DNA of 64,000 bases from an uncultured Holophaga sp. (GTDB lineage: Bacteria > Acidobacteriota > Holophagae > Holophagales > Holophagaceae), in NCBI RefSeq assembly GCF_963677305.1, contig NZ_OY781925.1:2271501-2335500 (forward strand). Reading direction: 5' to 3'. Below, in pieces: positions 51,190-58,653 of this stretch (its first letter is position 1; every line of letters begins with the position of its first letter). The translations under genes were made by a program, and so were the position numbers. Below the pieces are notes generated by a model, which saw nothing but the letters and a program-made list of their open reading frames with translations, did no database searches and had not been told where the DNA came from.

Positions 51190-51960
51190 ATGAAGCTCAA
51201 AGCAGGCCCCCTGGGCGCCACCGAGAAGAACATCGACAAGACCCGGGTGCTCTCACGCTCGTACGACATTCTCATGGCCATCAACAGCCATCCCGATGGC
51301 CTTACCCTCCGGGAGCTCTGCACCTACACCAAGCTCGCCCGATCCACCATCCAGCGGATTCTGGCGACCCTCGAGGAGCAGAACATCGTCATGGCCTCGC
51401 CCACCACCGGTCTCTACCGACTGGGCCCGACCCTCACCCTTCTGGCGGCCAATGTCCGCCCCTTCGACATCACCCAGATGGCCAGGCCCATCCTGATGCA
51501 GCTGGCCAACGCCACCGAAGAGAGTGTCTATCTCTGCGTCCTGGCCCATGGCAAGGCCGTGGTGGTGGACCTGGTCCGGGGATCCCACCCCCTGGCCACC
51601 CTCACGACCCTGGGCACCTCCCTGCCCCTCCATGCCACCGCTTGCGGCAAGGCTCTGCTGGCGATGCTGCCCCCTGAAGACCTGGAAACCCTCCGCCCCC
51701 AGCTCGTCCTGAGCCCCTGCACCCCGGGCACCCCCCTGACCTGGGAGGCCCTGGAGGCGGACCTCTCCAGGATCCGCCACACCGGAGTGGCCCTGGACTT
51801 CGAGGAGCACCAGCCTGGCACCAGCGCCATCGCCGTCCCCCTCAAGGGGCTGGGCAAGGAGATCGCCACCATCAGCATTCCCATGCCCACCGAGCGATTC
51901 CGGGAGTGTGAGCAGCGGCTGACCGACATCGTGCTGAGACAGGTCCAGCAGGTCCGCTGA
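51190..51960 (+). CDS. IclR-family transcriptional regulator
   Basis: A 256-residue regulator. ATG 51190 is chosen because the winged helix-turn-helix begins at about residue 17 (VLSRSYDILMAINSHPDGLTLRE, then RSTIQRILATLEEQ). The C-terminal GAF-like effector domain (about 95-250) has the family motif HATACGKALLAMLP. IclR proteins commonly control aromatic-acid use (PobR, PcaR types). It precedes the transporter-methyltransferase operon on the same strand but is separated from it by a terminator. Confidence 0.92.
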   Translation: MKLKAGPLGATEKNIDKTRVLSRSYDILMAINSHPDGLTLRELCTYTKLARSTIQRILATLEEQNIVMASPTTGLYRLGPTLTLLAANVRPFDITQMARPILMQLANATEESVYLCVLAHGKAVVVDLVRGSHPLATLTTLGTSLPLHATACGKALLAMLPPEDLETLRPQLVLSPCTPGTPLTWEALEADLSRIRHTGVALDFEEHQPGTSAIAVPLKGLGKEIATISIPMPTERFRECEQRLTDIVLRQVQQVR

Positions 51961-51986
51961 AGTAGGCTGACCATCGTCATTCAAGG

Positions 51987-52015
51987 CCTCCGGCATTGCG
52001 ATGCCGGAGGGTTTG
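51987..52015 (+). terminator. Terminator after the IclR gene
   Basis: A perfect 10-bp stem CCTCCGGCAT/ATGCCGGAGG with loop TGCG, followed by GTTTGCC. The T-run is short but the stem is strong. Confidence 0.7.
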
Positions 52016-52320
52016 CCATGTCCACAGCTCTACCGCGCCTCTCCAAAAAGCCCGCCTAGTGGGCCAACATGCCCGTAGAATGGATTTTTTTATTTACGCC
52101 GAAACCCAAAGCTGGGTATCTTCGGTACACAAGCTCCGCAAGGCAGTACTGCGCGCCCCTCCGCGACGCGCCTTCCAGGTCGGAAGTTCCCGGCCATGGC
52201 ACTCAGAAGCGCCCTCCCCTGGCATTCCCCAGACCCCAGCAGGAATCGACAGCACCTACACCCACGCGTCAAAGCCGGGGGCAGGAAGCAGTGCTGCCAT
52301 CTTCCATGGTCTTGATTTTT

Positions 52321-52338
52321 ATGTTCATTTTTGAACAT
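52321..52338. promoter_or_regulatory. Perfect palindromic operator candidate upstream of the MFS gene
   Basis: ATGTTCA-TTTT-TGAACAT: perfect 7-base arms and a 4-base spacer, about 180 bp before the transporter start, 1.1 kb from the IclR gene start. It overlaps the presumed -35 region, a typical location for IclR-type control. Confidence 0.45.
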
Positions 52339-52352
52339 CTAATTTTTATACA
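52324..52352 (+). promoter_or_regulatory. Candidate promoter of the demethylation operon
   Basis: TTCATT, a 17-base spacer, then TATACA. The -10 box is good and the -35 box poor (3 of 6), as expected of an activator-dependent promoter. It overlaps the palindrome. Confidence 0.35.
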
Positions 52353-52514
52353 CAACACAACAGACAGCATGTCATTTATTAAAACAACCACGCATGACAA
52401 TCGAGGATTAAATGCCCCACTCATGCAACTCACCCCCAAGCGTCTGATGCATGGGCGATCTCGCCAAGCATGAAAGCAGTGCCCCAAGAATGCCCTATAC
52501 CACTGGAGAGCGAC

Positions 52515-53852
52515 ATGCGGCATATTGATGTCACAGGCATTGTAGATAACGCAAAATTCAATGGCTTTTTCAGGACCGTTCTTGCAATCTGTATGGCCAC
52601 CACTATCTGTGATGGCTTTGATGTCAATATCTTTGGCCTCATCATCCCCAGCCTCATGAAGGATTGGCAGCTCCAGCCGGCCCATGTCGGATTGCTGGCC
52701 AGCTGGGGGATGTTCGGCATGATCTTCGGCTCCCTGGCCTTCGGTCCGCTGGCTGATGCCATCGGGAAAAAGCGGGCCATCATGGCCGGCACGGCCACCT
52801 ATGTGGTTCTCACGGTGGCCTGCGGCTTCGTCCACAGCTTCACCTCCTTCGCTGTGCTGCGCTTCCTGGCGGGATTCGCCCTGGCCGGGGTCTTCCCCCT
52901 GGCTGGCGTGATCGCCTCCGAGTTCTCCCCCAAGGAGATCCGGAGCCGCGTCACGGTGTGGTCCACCTCGGGCATGGCCATCGGGACCGTCATCGCCGCC
53001 ATCATCGGCATCGCCCTCATCGGTCCCTACGGCTGGAGGTCCATGTTCTATGTCTCGGCTTTGGGCATCCTCCTCCTGGTCGCCCAGAGTTTCCTGCCCG
53101 AGTCCCTTGCCTTCCTCAAACGCACAGGACGCAGCGCCCAGCTGGGCAGAACGCTCCAGCAGATGGACCCTGCCTTCACCCCCCAAAGGGATGACGACTA
53201 TGTGCTTACCAAGAAGGATCCAGGCAAGGGGAGCGTCGCCAATCTCTTCAAGGATGGTTTCGCCCGGAACACCATCCTCTTCTGGCTGATGTTCCTCAGC
53301 AGCTACATCTTCATCTATGGAGTCCTCATCTGGCTGCCCAAGCTCATGATCATGAAGGGCTTCAGCATCCGCGGGGGCCTCTTCTTCACCATGACCTGGA
53401 ATCTGGGCTTCATCCTGGGTATCCCCCTCTTCGGCTGGCTCCAGGACCGCTTCGGCGGCAAGCGAACCCTCCAGGTCTGCTGGGTGATCCTCGCCGTCCT
53501 CATCTCCATCCTCGGATTCGTCAGCAACCCCTACCTGCTCACCATCGTCCTGTTCCTGACCGGCGCCTGCCAGCACGGCTGCTCCGGCACTCTGGGATCC
53601 TACGTCACCCAGTCCTATCCCGCCTCCTTCCGGGGTACCGGCGCCACCTGGGCCTATGGCCTGGGACGCATCGGCGGCACCATCGGCCCCATGATCGGTG
53701 GCCTCCTGGTGGCCAGGAAACTCCCGGTGGGCCTGAACATGATGTTCTTCGGCATTTTCCTCATCATCGGGGCCCTTCTTGCCAGTTTCACCACGGACTT
53801 CTTCTCAAAGAAGACCGCGGCCGGCCAGCCCCAAGCAGAACCCGGAGCCTGA
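52515..53852 (+). CDS. MFS aromatic acid:H+ symporter (AAHS family, PcaK/VanK-like)
   Basis: A 445-residue major-facilitator transporter with 12 predicted helices. ATG 52515 follows GGAGAG by 4 bases; an in-frame ATG 45 bases upstream lacks a ribosome-binding site. The AAHS signature includes ICDGFDVNIFGLIIPSL in helix 1 and GPLADAIGKKRAI in the 2-3 loop. It would import protonated benzoate derivatives such as vanillate or syringate. It lies 3 bp upstream of the methyltransferase gene, so the three genes form one operon. Confidence 0.93.
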   Translation: MRHIDVTGIVDNAKFNGFFRTVLAICMATTICDGFDVNIFGLIIPSLMKDWQLQPAHVGLLASWGMFGMIFGSLAFGPLADAIGKKRAIMAGTATYVVLTVACGFVHSFTSFAVLRFLAGFALAGVFPLAGVIASEFSPKEIRSRVTVWSTSGMAIGTVIAAIIGIALIGPYGWRSMFYVSALGILLLVAQSFLPESLAFLKRTGRSAQLGRTLQQMDPAFTPQRDDDYVLTKKDPGKGSVANLFKDGFARNTILFWLMFLSSYIFIYGVLIWLPKLMIMKGFSIRGGLFFTMTWNLGFILGIPLFGWLQDRFGGKRTLQVCWVILAVLISILGFVSNPYLLTIVLFLTGACQHGCSGTLGSYVTQSYPASFRGTGATWAYGLGRIGGTIGPMIGGLLVARKLPVGLNMMFFGIFLIIGALLASFTTDFFSKKTAAGQPQAEPGA

Positions 53853-53855
53853 TCC

Positions 53856-55226
53856 ATGACCCAAACCCCTGAACAGCTTTTCCAAGAGCGGCTGGGCCGC
53901 TACCAGAGGGCCATCGCCCTCGAAGCGGTGGACCGCGTCCCCATTGCCGTGGGATCGAATACCTACGCCGAGACCTACAGTGGCATCTCCAAACAGGAGG
54001 TGGTCTACGCCCCCGAACGCTGGCTGGAAAGTGAACTCAAGTTCTGCAGGGACTTCCCCGAAGTGGATGTGCTCCGGAACAACCGTTTCTGGGTCCCCCT
54101 CTACGACATGGTCGGTCTCAAGACCTACAAGTTCCCGGGGCGGGACCTGCCCGTGGGCGACCCTCTCCAGTTCGTCGAGGACGAGTACATGCTGGCCGAG
54201 GAATACGATGACTTCATCAGCTCCCCGGCGACCTTCATGATGGAGAAGTTCTTCCCCAGGATCTTCGGAGAGATGGGCAAGGGCTCAGCCCGCTCGCATC
54301 TCGCCTTCCTCAAGGCCGGGTTGGCCCAGGCCCGCCTGGGTGAGATCATGCGCAACCGCGGCATCCAGCTGCAGACCCAGTGTGGCATGCCGCAGCCCGT
54401 GGCCGGAGCCTTCATGGCCCCGATGGATGCCTTGGGCGATGTCCTGCGGGGCATGGTCGGGATCCTGAAGGACACCCGACGCTGTCCCGACAAGCTGCTG
54501 GAGGCCTGTGAGGTCATGACCCCGATCATGATCCGCTTCGCCCTGGCCACGGCCGACCCCCTCCGCCGCTACCCGATCTTTGTGCCCACCCACAAGCCCA
54601 CCTTCATGTCGCCCAGGCAATTCGACCAGTTCTACTGGCCCTCCTTCAAGAAGACCCTGGAGGGGATCATCGCCGCTGGCCATAAGGTGCGCTGCTACCT
54701 TGAGGGGGACTGGTCCCCCCACTGGCACCACTTCCTGGAGCTCCCCAAGGGCAGCATCCTCCTGGATATCGACGACCCCGCCGACAACATCTTCAAGGCC
54801 AAGAAGGAGATCGGGCACCACATGTGCCTGGCGGGCGGCATCGCCAGCACGCAGTTCATCCTCAGCAGCCCCGAGGAGATGGATGCCCGGGTCAAACGGC
54901 TCTGCGAGGAGTGCATGCCGGGCGGAGGCTACATCCTGAGCGGCAGCTGCTACATCCCCTCCAACACCCGCCCGGAGAACTACAAGGCCATGGTCGATGC
55001 CGCTCTGAAATACGGATGGTATGACCGCTCCTTCAAGCCGGAGCCCCTGGAGCCCCTGCCCATCCTGCAGGGTGCGCCGGACATGGGCGACAAGGGTCGG
55101 CTGACGCCTTGGTCCGCCCGGAGGGCCGAGTTCCCGAACCTCACCGGAAACGAGGAGCTCATCCAGAAGCCCTGGGAATCCTTCGAGGACATGGCCTTCC
55201 TCTGGATGTGGAACTGGGCCTTCTGA
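53856..55226 (+). CDS. UroD-family corrinoid methyltransferase (MtvB-like O-demethylase component)
   Basis: A 456-residue uroporphyrinogen decarboxylase-fold protein, about 100 longer than HemE. In acetogens such as Moorella, MtvB of this fold moves the methyl of vanillate to the corrinoid protein MtvC. HemE itself is unlikely because the adjacent genes are a transporter and a corrinoid protein. Zinc-site candidates differ from MtaA: where MtaA has H-x-C this protein reads RCYLEGDW, while the distal Cys is kept in SGSCYIPSNTRPEN. HHMCLAGG lies between. The natural donor (vanillate, syringate, trimethoxybenzoate) is not deducible. Confidence 0.86.
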   Translation: MTQTPEQLFQERLGRYQRAIALEAVDRVPIAVGSNTYAETYSGISKQEVVYAPERWLESELKFCRDFPEVDVLRNNRFWVPLYDMVGLKTYKFPGRDLPVGDPLQFVEDEYMLAEEYDDFISSPATFMMEKFFPRIFGEMGKGSARSHLAFLKAGLAQARLGEIMRNRGIQLQTQCGMPQPVAGAFMAPMDALGDVLRGMVGILKDTRRCPDKLLEACEVMTPIMIRFALATADPLRRYPIFVPTHKPTFMSPRQFDQFYWPSFKKTLEGIIAAGHKVRCYLEGDWSPHWHHFLELPKGSILLDIDDPADNIFKAKKEIGHHMCLAGGIASTQFILSSPEEMDARVKRLCEECMPGGGYILSGSCYIPSNTRPENYKAMVDAALKYGWYDRSFKPEPLEPLPILQGAPDMGDKGRLTPWSARRAEFPNLTGNEELIQKPWESFEDMAFLWMWNWAF

Positions 55227-55312
55227 GTGCAGCACCACCGGAGGCTCCCCTCCGAGGGAGCCCCTCCCGACCCACCGGGACACCTCCGTCCCCATCTACA
55301 GGTTGCAACATC

Positions 55313-55942
55313 ATGAGTGAGACCGTCATCAACGCCATGGCAGACCTCGAGGAGGCTCTCCTTCTGAAGGAAGTGAAGAGCCTCCGGGAGCAGGGGATTC
55401 CCGCCCTGGCGATCATCCAGAAACTCCAGGAGGGCATGAACATCGTGGGCAAGCGCTACGAGGAGAAGGAGTACTACCTCTCTGAGCTCATCATGTCGGC
55501 GGAGATCTTCAAGGAGGTCACCGAGCAGCTGGGTGCCGACCTGAACGCAGGAGACGCCCCAAGCCATGGCACTTTCGTCATGGGCACCATCTATGGCGAC
55601 ATCCATGACATCGGCAAGAACATCGTCACCACCGTCATGAGCTGCAACGGCTTCAAGGTGGTGGATCTCGGCGTGGATGTCCCCACGGAGCGCTATCTCC
55701 AGGCCATCCGGGAATACCGGCCCCAGCTGGTCGGCATCTCCTGTCTCCTGACCACGGCCTTCGATGGCATGAAGGAGTGCATCTCGTCCATCGAGGCCGC
55801 AGACCTTCGGAGCGGCCTCAAGATCCTCATCGGCGGCGGCCCTTGCGACCAGACCACGGCGGACTATGTGGGGGCGGATGCCTACTGCAAGACCGCCCAG
55901 GACGCAGTGGATTACGCAAAGAGGCTGGTGGGGGCCTGCTGA
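55313..55942 (+). CDS. Corrinoid (B12-binding) methyl carrier protein, MtvC-like
   Basis: A 209-residue protein: an N-terminal four-helix cap (about 1-85) and a Rossmann B12 domain. The lower cobalt ligand is H98 in D96-I-H-D-I-G101 (GDIHDIGKN); SCLLTTAF and LIGGGP complete the nucleotide-tail site. ATG 55313 (MSETVINAM) is chosen by homology; its ribosome-binding site is weak. It receives the methyl group from the UroD-type protein and would give it to tetrahydrofolate by a second methyltransferase, which is not in this window, nor is a corrinoid reactivase. Confidence 0.94.
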   Translation: MSETVINAMADLEEALLLKEVKSLREQGIPALAIIQKLQEGMNIVGKRYEEKEYYLSELIMSAEIFKEVTEQLGADLNAGDAPSHGTFVMGTIYGDIHDIGKNIVTTVMSCNGFKVVDLGVDVPTERYLQAIREYRPQLVGISCLLTTAFDGMKECISSIEAADLRSGLKILIGGGPCDQTTADYVGADAYCKTAQDAVDYAKRLVGAC

Positions 55943-56019
55943 GGGAAACCGGGTGCCGGCCGAGGGTCCGGTACCTGAAGGTCCAGCCGCCCCCCTCCTT
56001 GGGTGGCCGGACACGGGGG

Positions 56020-56048
56020 CGCCCCGGGCATGGTGCCCGGGGCGTTTC
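56020..56048 (+). terminator. Terminator of the demethylation operon
   Basis: A perfect 11-bp stem CGCCCCGGGCA/TGCCCGGGGCG with a 3-base loop, followed by TTTCC. The ilvN stop converges from the other side 31 bp away. Confidence 0.75.
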
Positions 56049-56078
56049 CAGTTGTCTGGAGAGGTGCTCCTGTCCGGG

Positions 56079-56633
56079 TCAGCGCTGGGGAGCCAGCGAC
56101 TCGGTGGCGGTCCAGCTGGACTGTTCTCCGAAGAAGCCCGCCCCGCGGGCCATGGCGACAGCACCGGTTCGTCCGATCTCAAGGATTCCATAGGGGCGCA
56201 TGACATCCAGGAGAGCATCGATCTTGCCGGCGCTGCCTGTGCACTCCAGGATCAGGCTCTCGGCGGCGATGTCCACCACCGCAGCCCGGAAAGCGGTGGC
56301 CAACTGCATGATCTGGGGACGGACGGCGGGATCGGCCTTGACGCGCAGGAGCACCAGGTCCCGCACGATGGAGGGGTAGCGGGAGAGCCGCTCCACCCGC
56401 TGCACATTGAGCAGCTTGTCCAGGTGGGCTTCGGCGAGCTTCGCCCCCGTTTCGTCGGTCTCCACCACGATGGTCATGCGGGAGGTGCCGCTTTTCTCGG
56501 TGGGGCCCACCGTCAGGGAGTGGATGTTGTAGCCGCGACGACGGAAGAGGGAGGTGACCCGGTTCAGGACCCCGGGCTCATCGTCGGTGTAGACCACAAA
56601 GACGTGGGTGGTATTGCCGGTATGGGGTCGCAT
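56079..56633 (-). CDS. ilvN: Acetolactate synthase small (regulatory) subunit
   Basis: Feedback subunit for acetolactate synthase. The ATG at 56633 overlaps the ilvB stop (TGATG); a GTG one codon earlier is an alternative. At 184 residues it is the usual size. The ACT domain occupies about 8-80 (THVFVVYTDDEPGVLNRVTSLFRRRGYNI is its core), followed by the ALS_ss_C domain. It binds valine to inhibit IlvB. Last gene of the ilvBN operon. Confidence 0.95.
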   Translation of the reverse strand: MRPHTGNTTHVFVVYTDDEPGVLNRVTSLFRRRGYNIHSLTVGPTEKSGTSRMTIVVETDETGAKLAEAHLDKLLNVQRVERLSRYPSIVRDLVLLRVKADPAVRPQIMQLATAFRAAVVDIAAESLILECTGSAGKIDALLDVMRPYGILEIGRTGAVAMARGAGFFGEQSSWTATESLAPQR

Positions 56634-58339
56634 CACTGGGCTCCCTTCTTCTTGCTGGTCTTGGGCTTTTCGGGCCGGCGCAGCATGTCATGCAGGCTCG
56701 CCCCGGCGGGCACCATGGGATAGACGCTGAGCTCGGGCTCCACTCGGAATTCGATGAGGTAGGAACCCTCAGCCGCCCGTGCGCGCTCGATGGCAGGTCC
56801 GACCTCCTCCTGGCGGGTGACCACTTCACCCCCAAGACCATAGGCCTGGGCCACCTTGACGAAATCGGGGCTCTGGATGGTGGTGGAGGCGTAGCGCTTC
56901 TCATAGAAGAGCTCCTGCCACTGGCGGACCATGCCCAGGTACCCGTTGTTGACCACGGCGATATTCACCTTGATCTCCTCCTGGAGAATGGTCTGCAGCT
57001 CCTGGATGTTCATCTGGAAGCCACCGTCCCCGGCCACCATCCAGACCTCCCGGTCCGGCCGGGCCAGCTTGGCGCCGATGGCGGCGGGCAGGCCGAAACC
57101 CATGGTCCCCAGGCCACCCGAGGTGACGAGCCCCACTTCGTGCTTGTAATACTGGGCCTCCCACATCTGATGCTGACCCACATCTGTGACCATGAGGGCC
57201 TGCCCGCTGGTGGCCTTGCAGATCCCGTGGATCACCTGCGGAGCCTGGATGTGCCCCTCGTGCTCCAGGATGTCCCCGGCCTTGGCGGCATCCCGGGCCT
57301 GCTGGATGCCCTTCATCCACTCCGTGTGTTCCATGGGCTCCAGCTGGGGGATCAGGGCCTCCAGGGCCGCCTTGAGATCAGCGATGACCGGGACATCCAC
57401 CTTGACGTTCTTGTCGATCTCGCTCCGGTCCACATCCACATGGATCTTCTTGGCATGGGGGGCGAAGGTCTTGAGATCCCCCGTGACCCGATCATCAAAG
57501 CGCATCCCCAAGGCGATGAGGAGATCCGCCTCCTGCACGGCCTGGTTGGTCCAGGCTTCACCATGCATGCCCAGCATCCCCAGGTTGAGGGGGTGGCTGG
57601 CAGGGACCGTGCTGATTCCCAGCAGGGTGGTGATGATGGGGAGATTGAGCTTCTCCGCGAAGGCCAGGAACTCCCGCTCGGCACCGGAGAGCTTGATGCC
57701 GTGCCCCGCCAGGATCACCGGGCGCTTGGCGTGGCGGATGAGCCTGATGGCCTGCTCCAGGGACTCCGGAGAGGGGGGCTGGGGGATATGACGCAGGTGG
57801 CGCTTGGGCTCCGCCGCTTCCCAGTTGAAACGGGTCTTCAGCTTCTGGGCGTCGGTGGTGATGTCCACCAGCACGGGGCCGGGACGGCCGGTGCGGGCCA
57901 CGGCAAAGGCCTCGCGCAGCGCCGGGGCGATATCCTCGGGTTTCTGCACCAGATAGTTGTGCTTGGTGATGGGGAGGGTCACGCCGGTGACATCGATCTC
58001 CTGGAAAGCGTCGGAGCCGAGGAGCGGCGAGCGGACCTGGCCCGTGATGGCCACCATGGGGATGGAATCCAGCATGGCGTTGGCCAGGCCGGTCACCAGG
58101 TTCATGGCCCCGGGGCCGGAGGTGGCGATCACCACACCCGTGCGGCCCGAGGCGCGGGAGAAGCCGTCGGCCATGTGGCAGGCACCCTGCTCGTGACGAG
58201 CCAGGACGTGGTGGATGGCCGGGTAGTCCAGGAGGGCGTCGTAGAGGTTGATCACCGTGCCGCCGGGATAGCCGAACACCGTGTCCACGCCCTCACGGAT
58301 CAGGCATTCCCATATGATTTGGGCACCGCTCAGTTCCAT
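56633..58339 (-). CDS. ilvB: Acetolactate synthase large (catalytic) subunit
   Basis: A 568-residue TPP- and FAD-dependent enzyme making acetolactate and acetohydroxybutyrate. The catalytic Glu lies in the RHEQGACHMADGF segment, and the TPP/Mg motif GDGGFQMNIQELQT with its Asn partner is near 440. LAGHGIKLSGA marks the FAD domain. AGGAGG precedes the ATG. It is controlled by the leader peptide and attenuator upstream. Confidence 0.97.
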   Translation of the reverse strand: MELSGAQIIWECLIREGVDTVFGYPGGTVINLYDALLDYPAIHHVLARHEQGACHMADGFSRASGRTGVVIATSGPGAMNLVTGLANAMLDSIPMVAITGQVRSPLLGSDAFQEIDVTGVTLPITKHNYLVQKPEDIAPALREAFAVARTGRPGPVLVDITTDAQKLKTRFNWEAAEPKRHLRHIPQPPSPESLEQAIRLIRHAKRPVILAGHGIKLSGAEREFLAFAEKLNLPIITTLLGISTVPASHPLNLGMLGMHGEAWTNQAVQEADLLIALGMRFDDRVTGDLKTFAPHAKKIHVDVDRSEIDKNVKVDVPVIADLKAALEALIPQLEPMEHTEWMKGIQQARDAAKAGDILEHEGHIQAPQVIHGICKATSGQALMVTDVGQHQMWEAQYYKHEVGLVTSGGLGTMGFGLPAAIGAKLARPDREVWMVAGDGGFQMNIQELQTILQEEIKVNIAVVNNGYLGMVRQWQELFYEKRYASTTIQSPDFVKVAQAYGLGGEVVTRQEEVGPAIERARAAEGSYLIEFRVEPELSVYPMVPAGASLHDMLRRPEKPKTSKKKGAQ

Positions 58340-58364
58340 GGCTTCCTCCTAGGATCAGGTATTG

Positions 58365-58398
58365 AGAAAACCCCGCGACCGTTGGGGTCTGCGGGGTT
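58365..58398 (-). terminator. Attenuator terminator in the ilvBN leader
   Basis: On the minus strand AACCCCGC and GCGGGGTT enclose a second stem GACC/GGTC, then TTTTCT. It lies between the leader-peptide stop and the ilvB ribosome-binding site, so it can stop transcription before ilvB. Confidence 0.8.
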
Positions 58399-58419
58399 CC
58401 GGATGGAGTCTCTCAGGTG

Positions 58420-58527
58420 CTATTCCGGCCCCGCGCTGCCAAGCAGAAGCAGCCCTACCACGGGTACGGACAGCAGACCGGCCTGGAGGCCGACGCCGCT
58501 GGGGATGATGAGAGAGAGACCCGACAT
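58420..58527 (-). CDS. ilvBN leader peptide (branched-chain attenuation)
   Basis: A 35-codon open frame, ATG 58527 to TAG 58420. Fifteen of its residues are branched-chain: nine Leu, four Val and two Ile, with dense clusters LSLII, LLSVPVV and LLLL. It ends 22 bases before the attenuator stem. Starvation for Leu or Val would stall ribosomes here and favour an alternative hairpin. The gene is seen in the sequence; regulation follows from the known ilv attenuation scheme. No strong ribosome-binding site is visible (GGGT region only). Confidence 0.7.
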   Translation of the reverse strand: MSGLSLIIPSGVGLQAGLLSVPVVGLLLLGSAGPE

Positions 58528-58626
58528 AGACCCAAGTTACCACTGTTTCGATCATTTTCGGAGCATGAGAAGTTCTAATCACAACATTATCGTGACAGTG
58601 AGCTCCTTCCCGGCATGGCTTATCGC

Positions 58627-58632
58627 TATAAT
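58627..58632 (+). promoter_or_regulatory. -10 box of the ilvD promoter
   Basis: An exact TATAAT, 21 bases before the ilvD ATG. No good -35 lies at 16-18 bases upstream; the nearest GTGACA is 26 bases away. The intergenic space is shared with the divergent ilvBN leader. Confidence 0.4.
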
Positions 58633-58653
58633 CGATAACCAAGGAGTGCCTAC

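Larger units (their letters stand above)
52016..52514. other. Long leader of the aromatic demethylation operon
   Basis: About 500 bp without a supported gene. The left 270 bp are GC-rich with no recognisable feature. The right part (52310-52420) is strikingly AT-rich and contains the palindrome and promoter listed separately. From the -10 box to the ATG is about 160 bases, leaving a long untranslated leader. I looked for a cobalamin riboswitch in it and found none. Confidence 0.5.

Noticed and set aside
51961..52338. Open frames of 82-134 codons on both strands in the gap between the IclR gene and the MFS gene
   Set aside because: They overlap the terminator, the AT-rich promoter or the palindrome, have no ribosome-binding site and show no family similarity.
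52016..52514. Possible cobalamin riboswitch before the corrinoid-methyltransferase operon
   Set aside because: A sequence like ACCACTGGAG occurs near the start, but the B12-box context and the other conserved aptamer segments are missing.
58340..58653. Possible T-box upstream of ilvB
   Set aside because: No T-box sequence or Stem I elements; the small Leu/Val-rich frame plus terminator explains the leader better.
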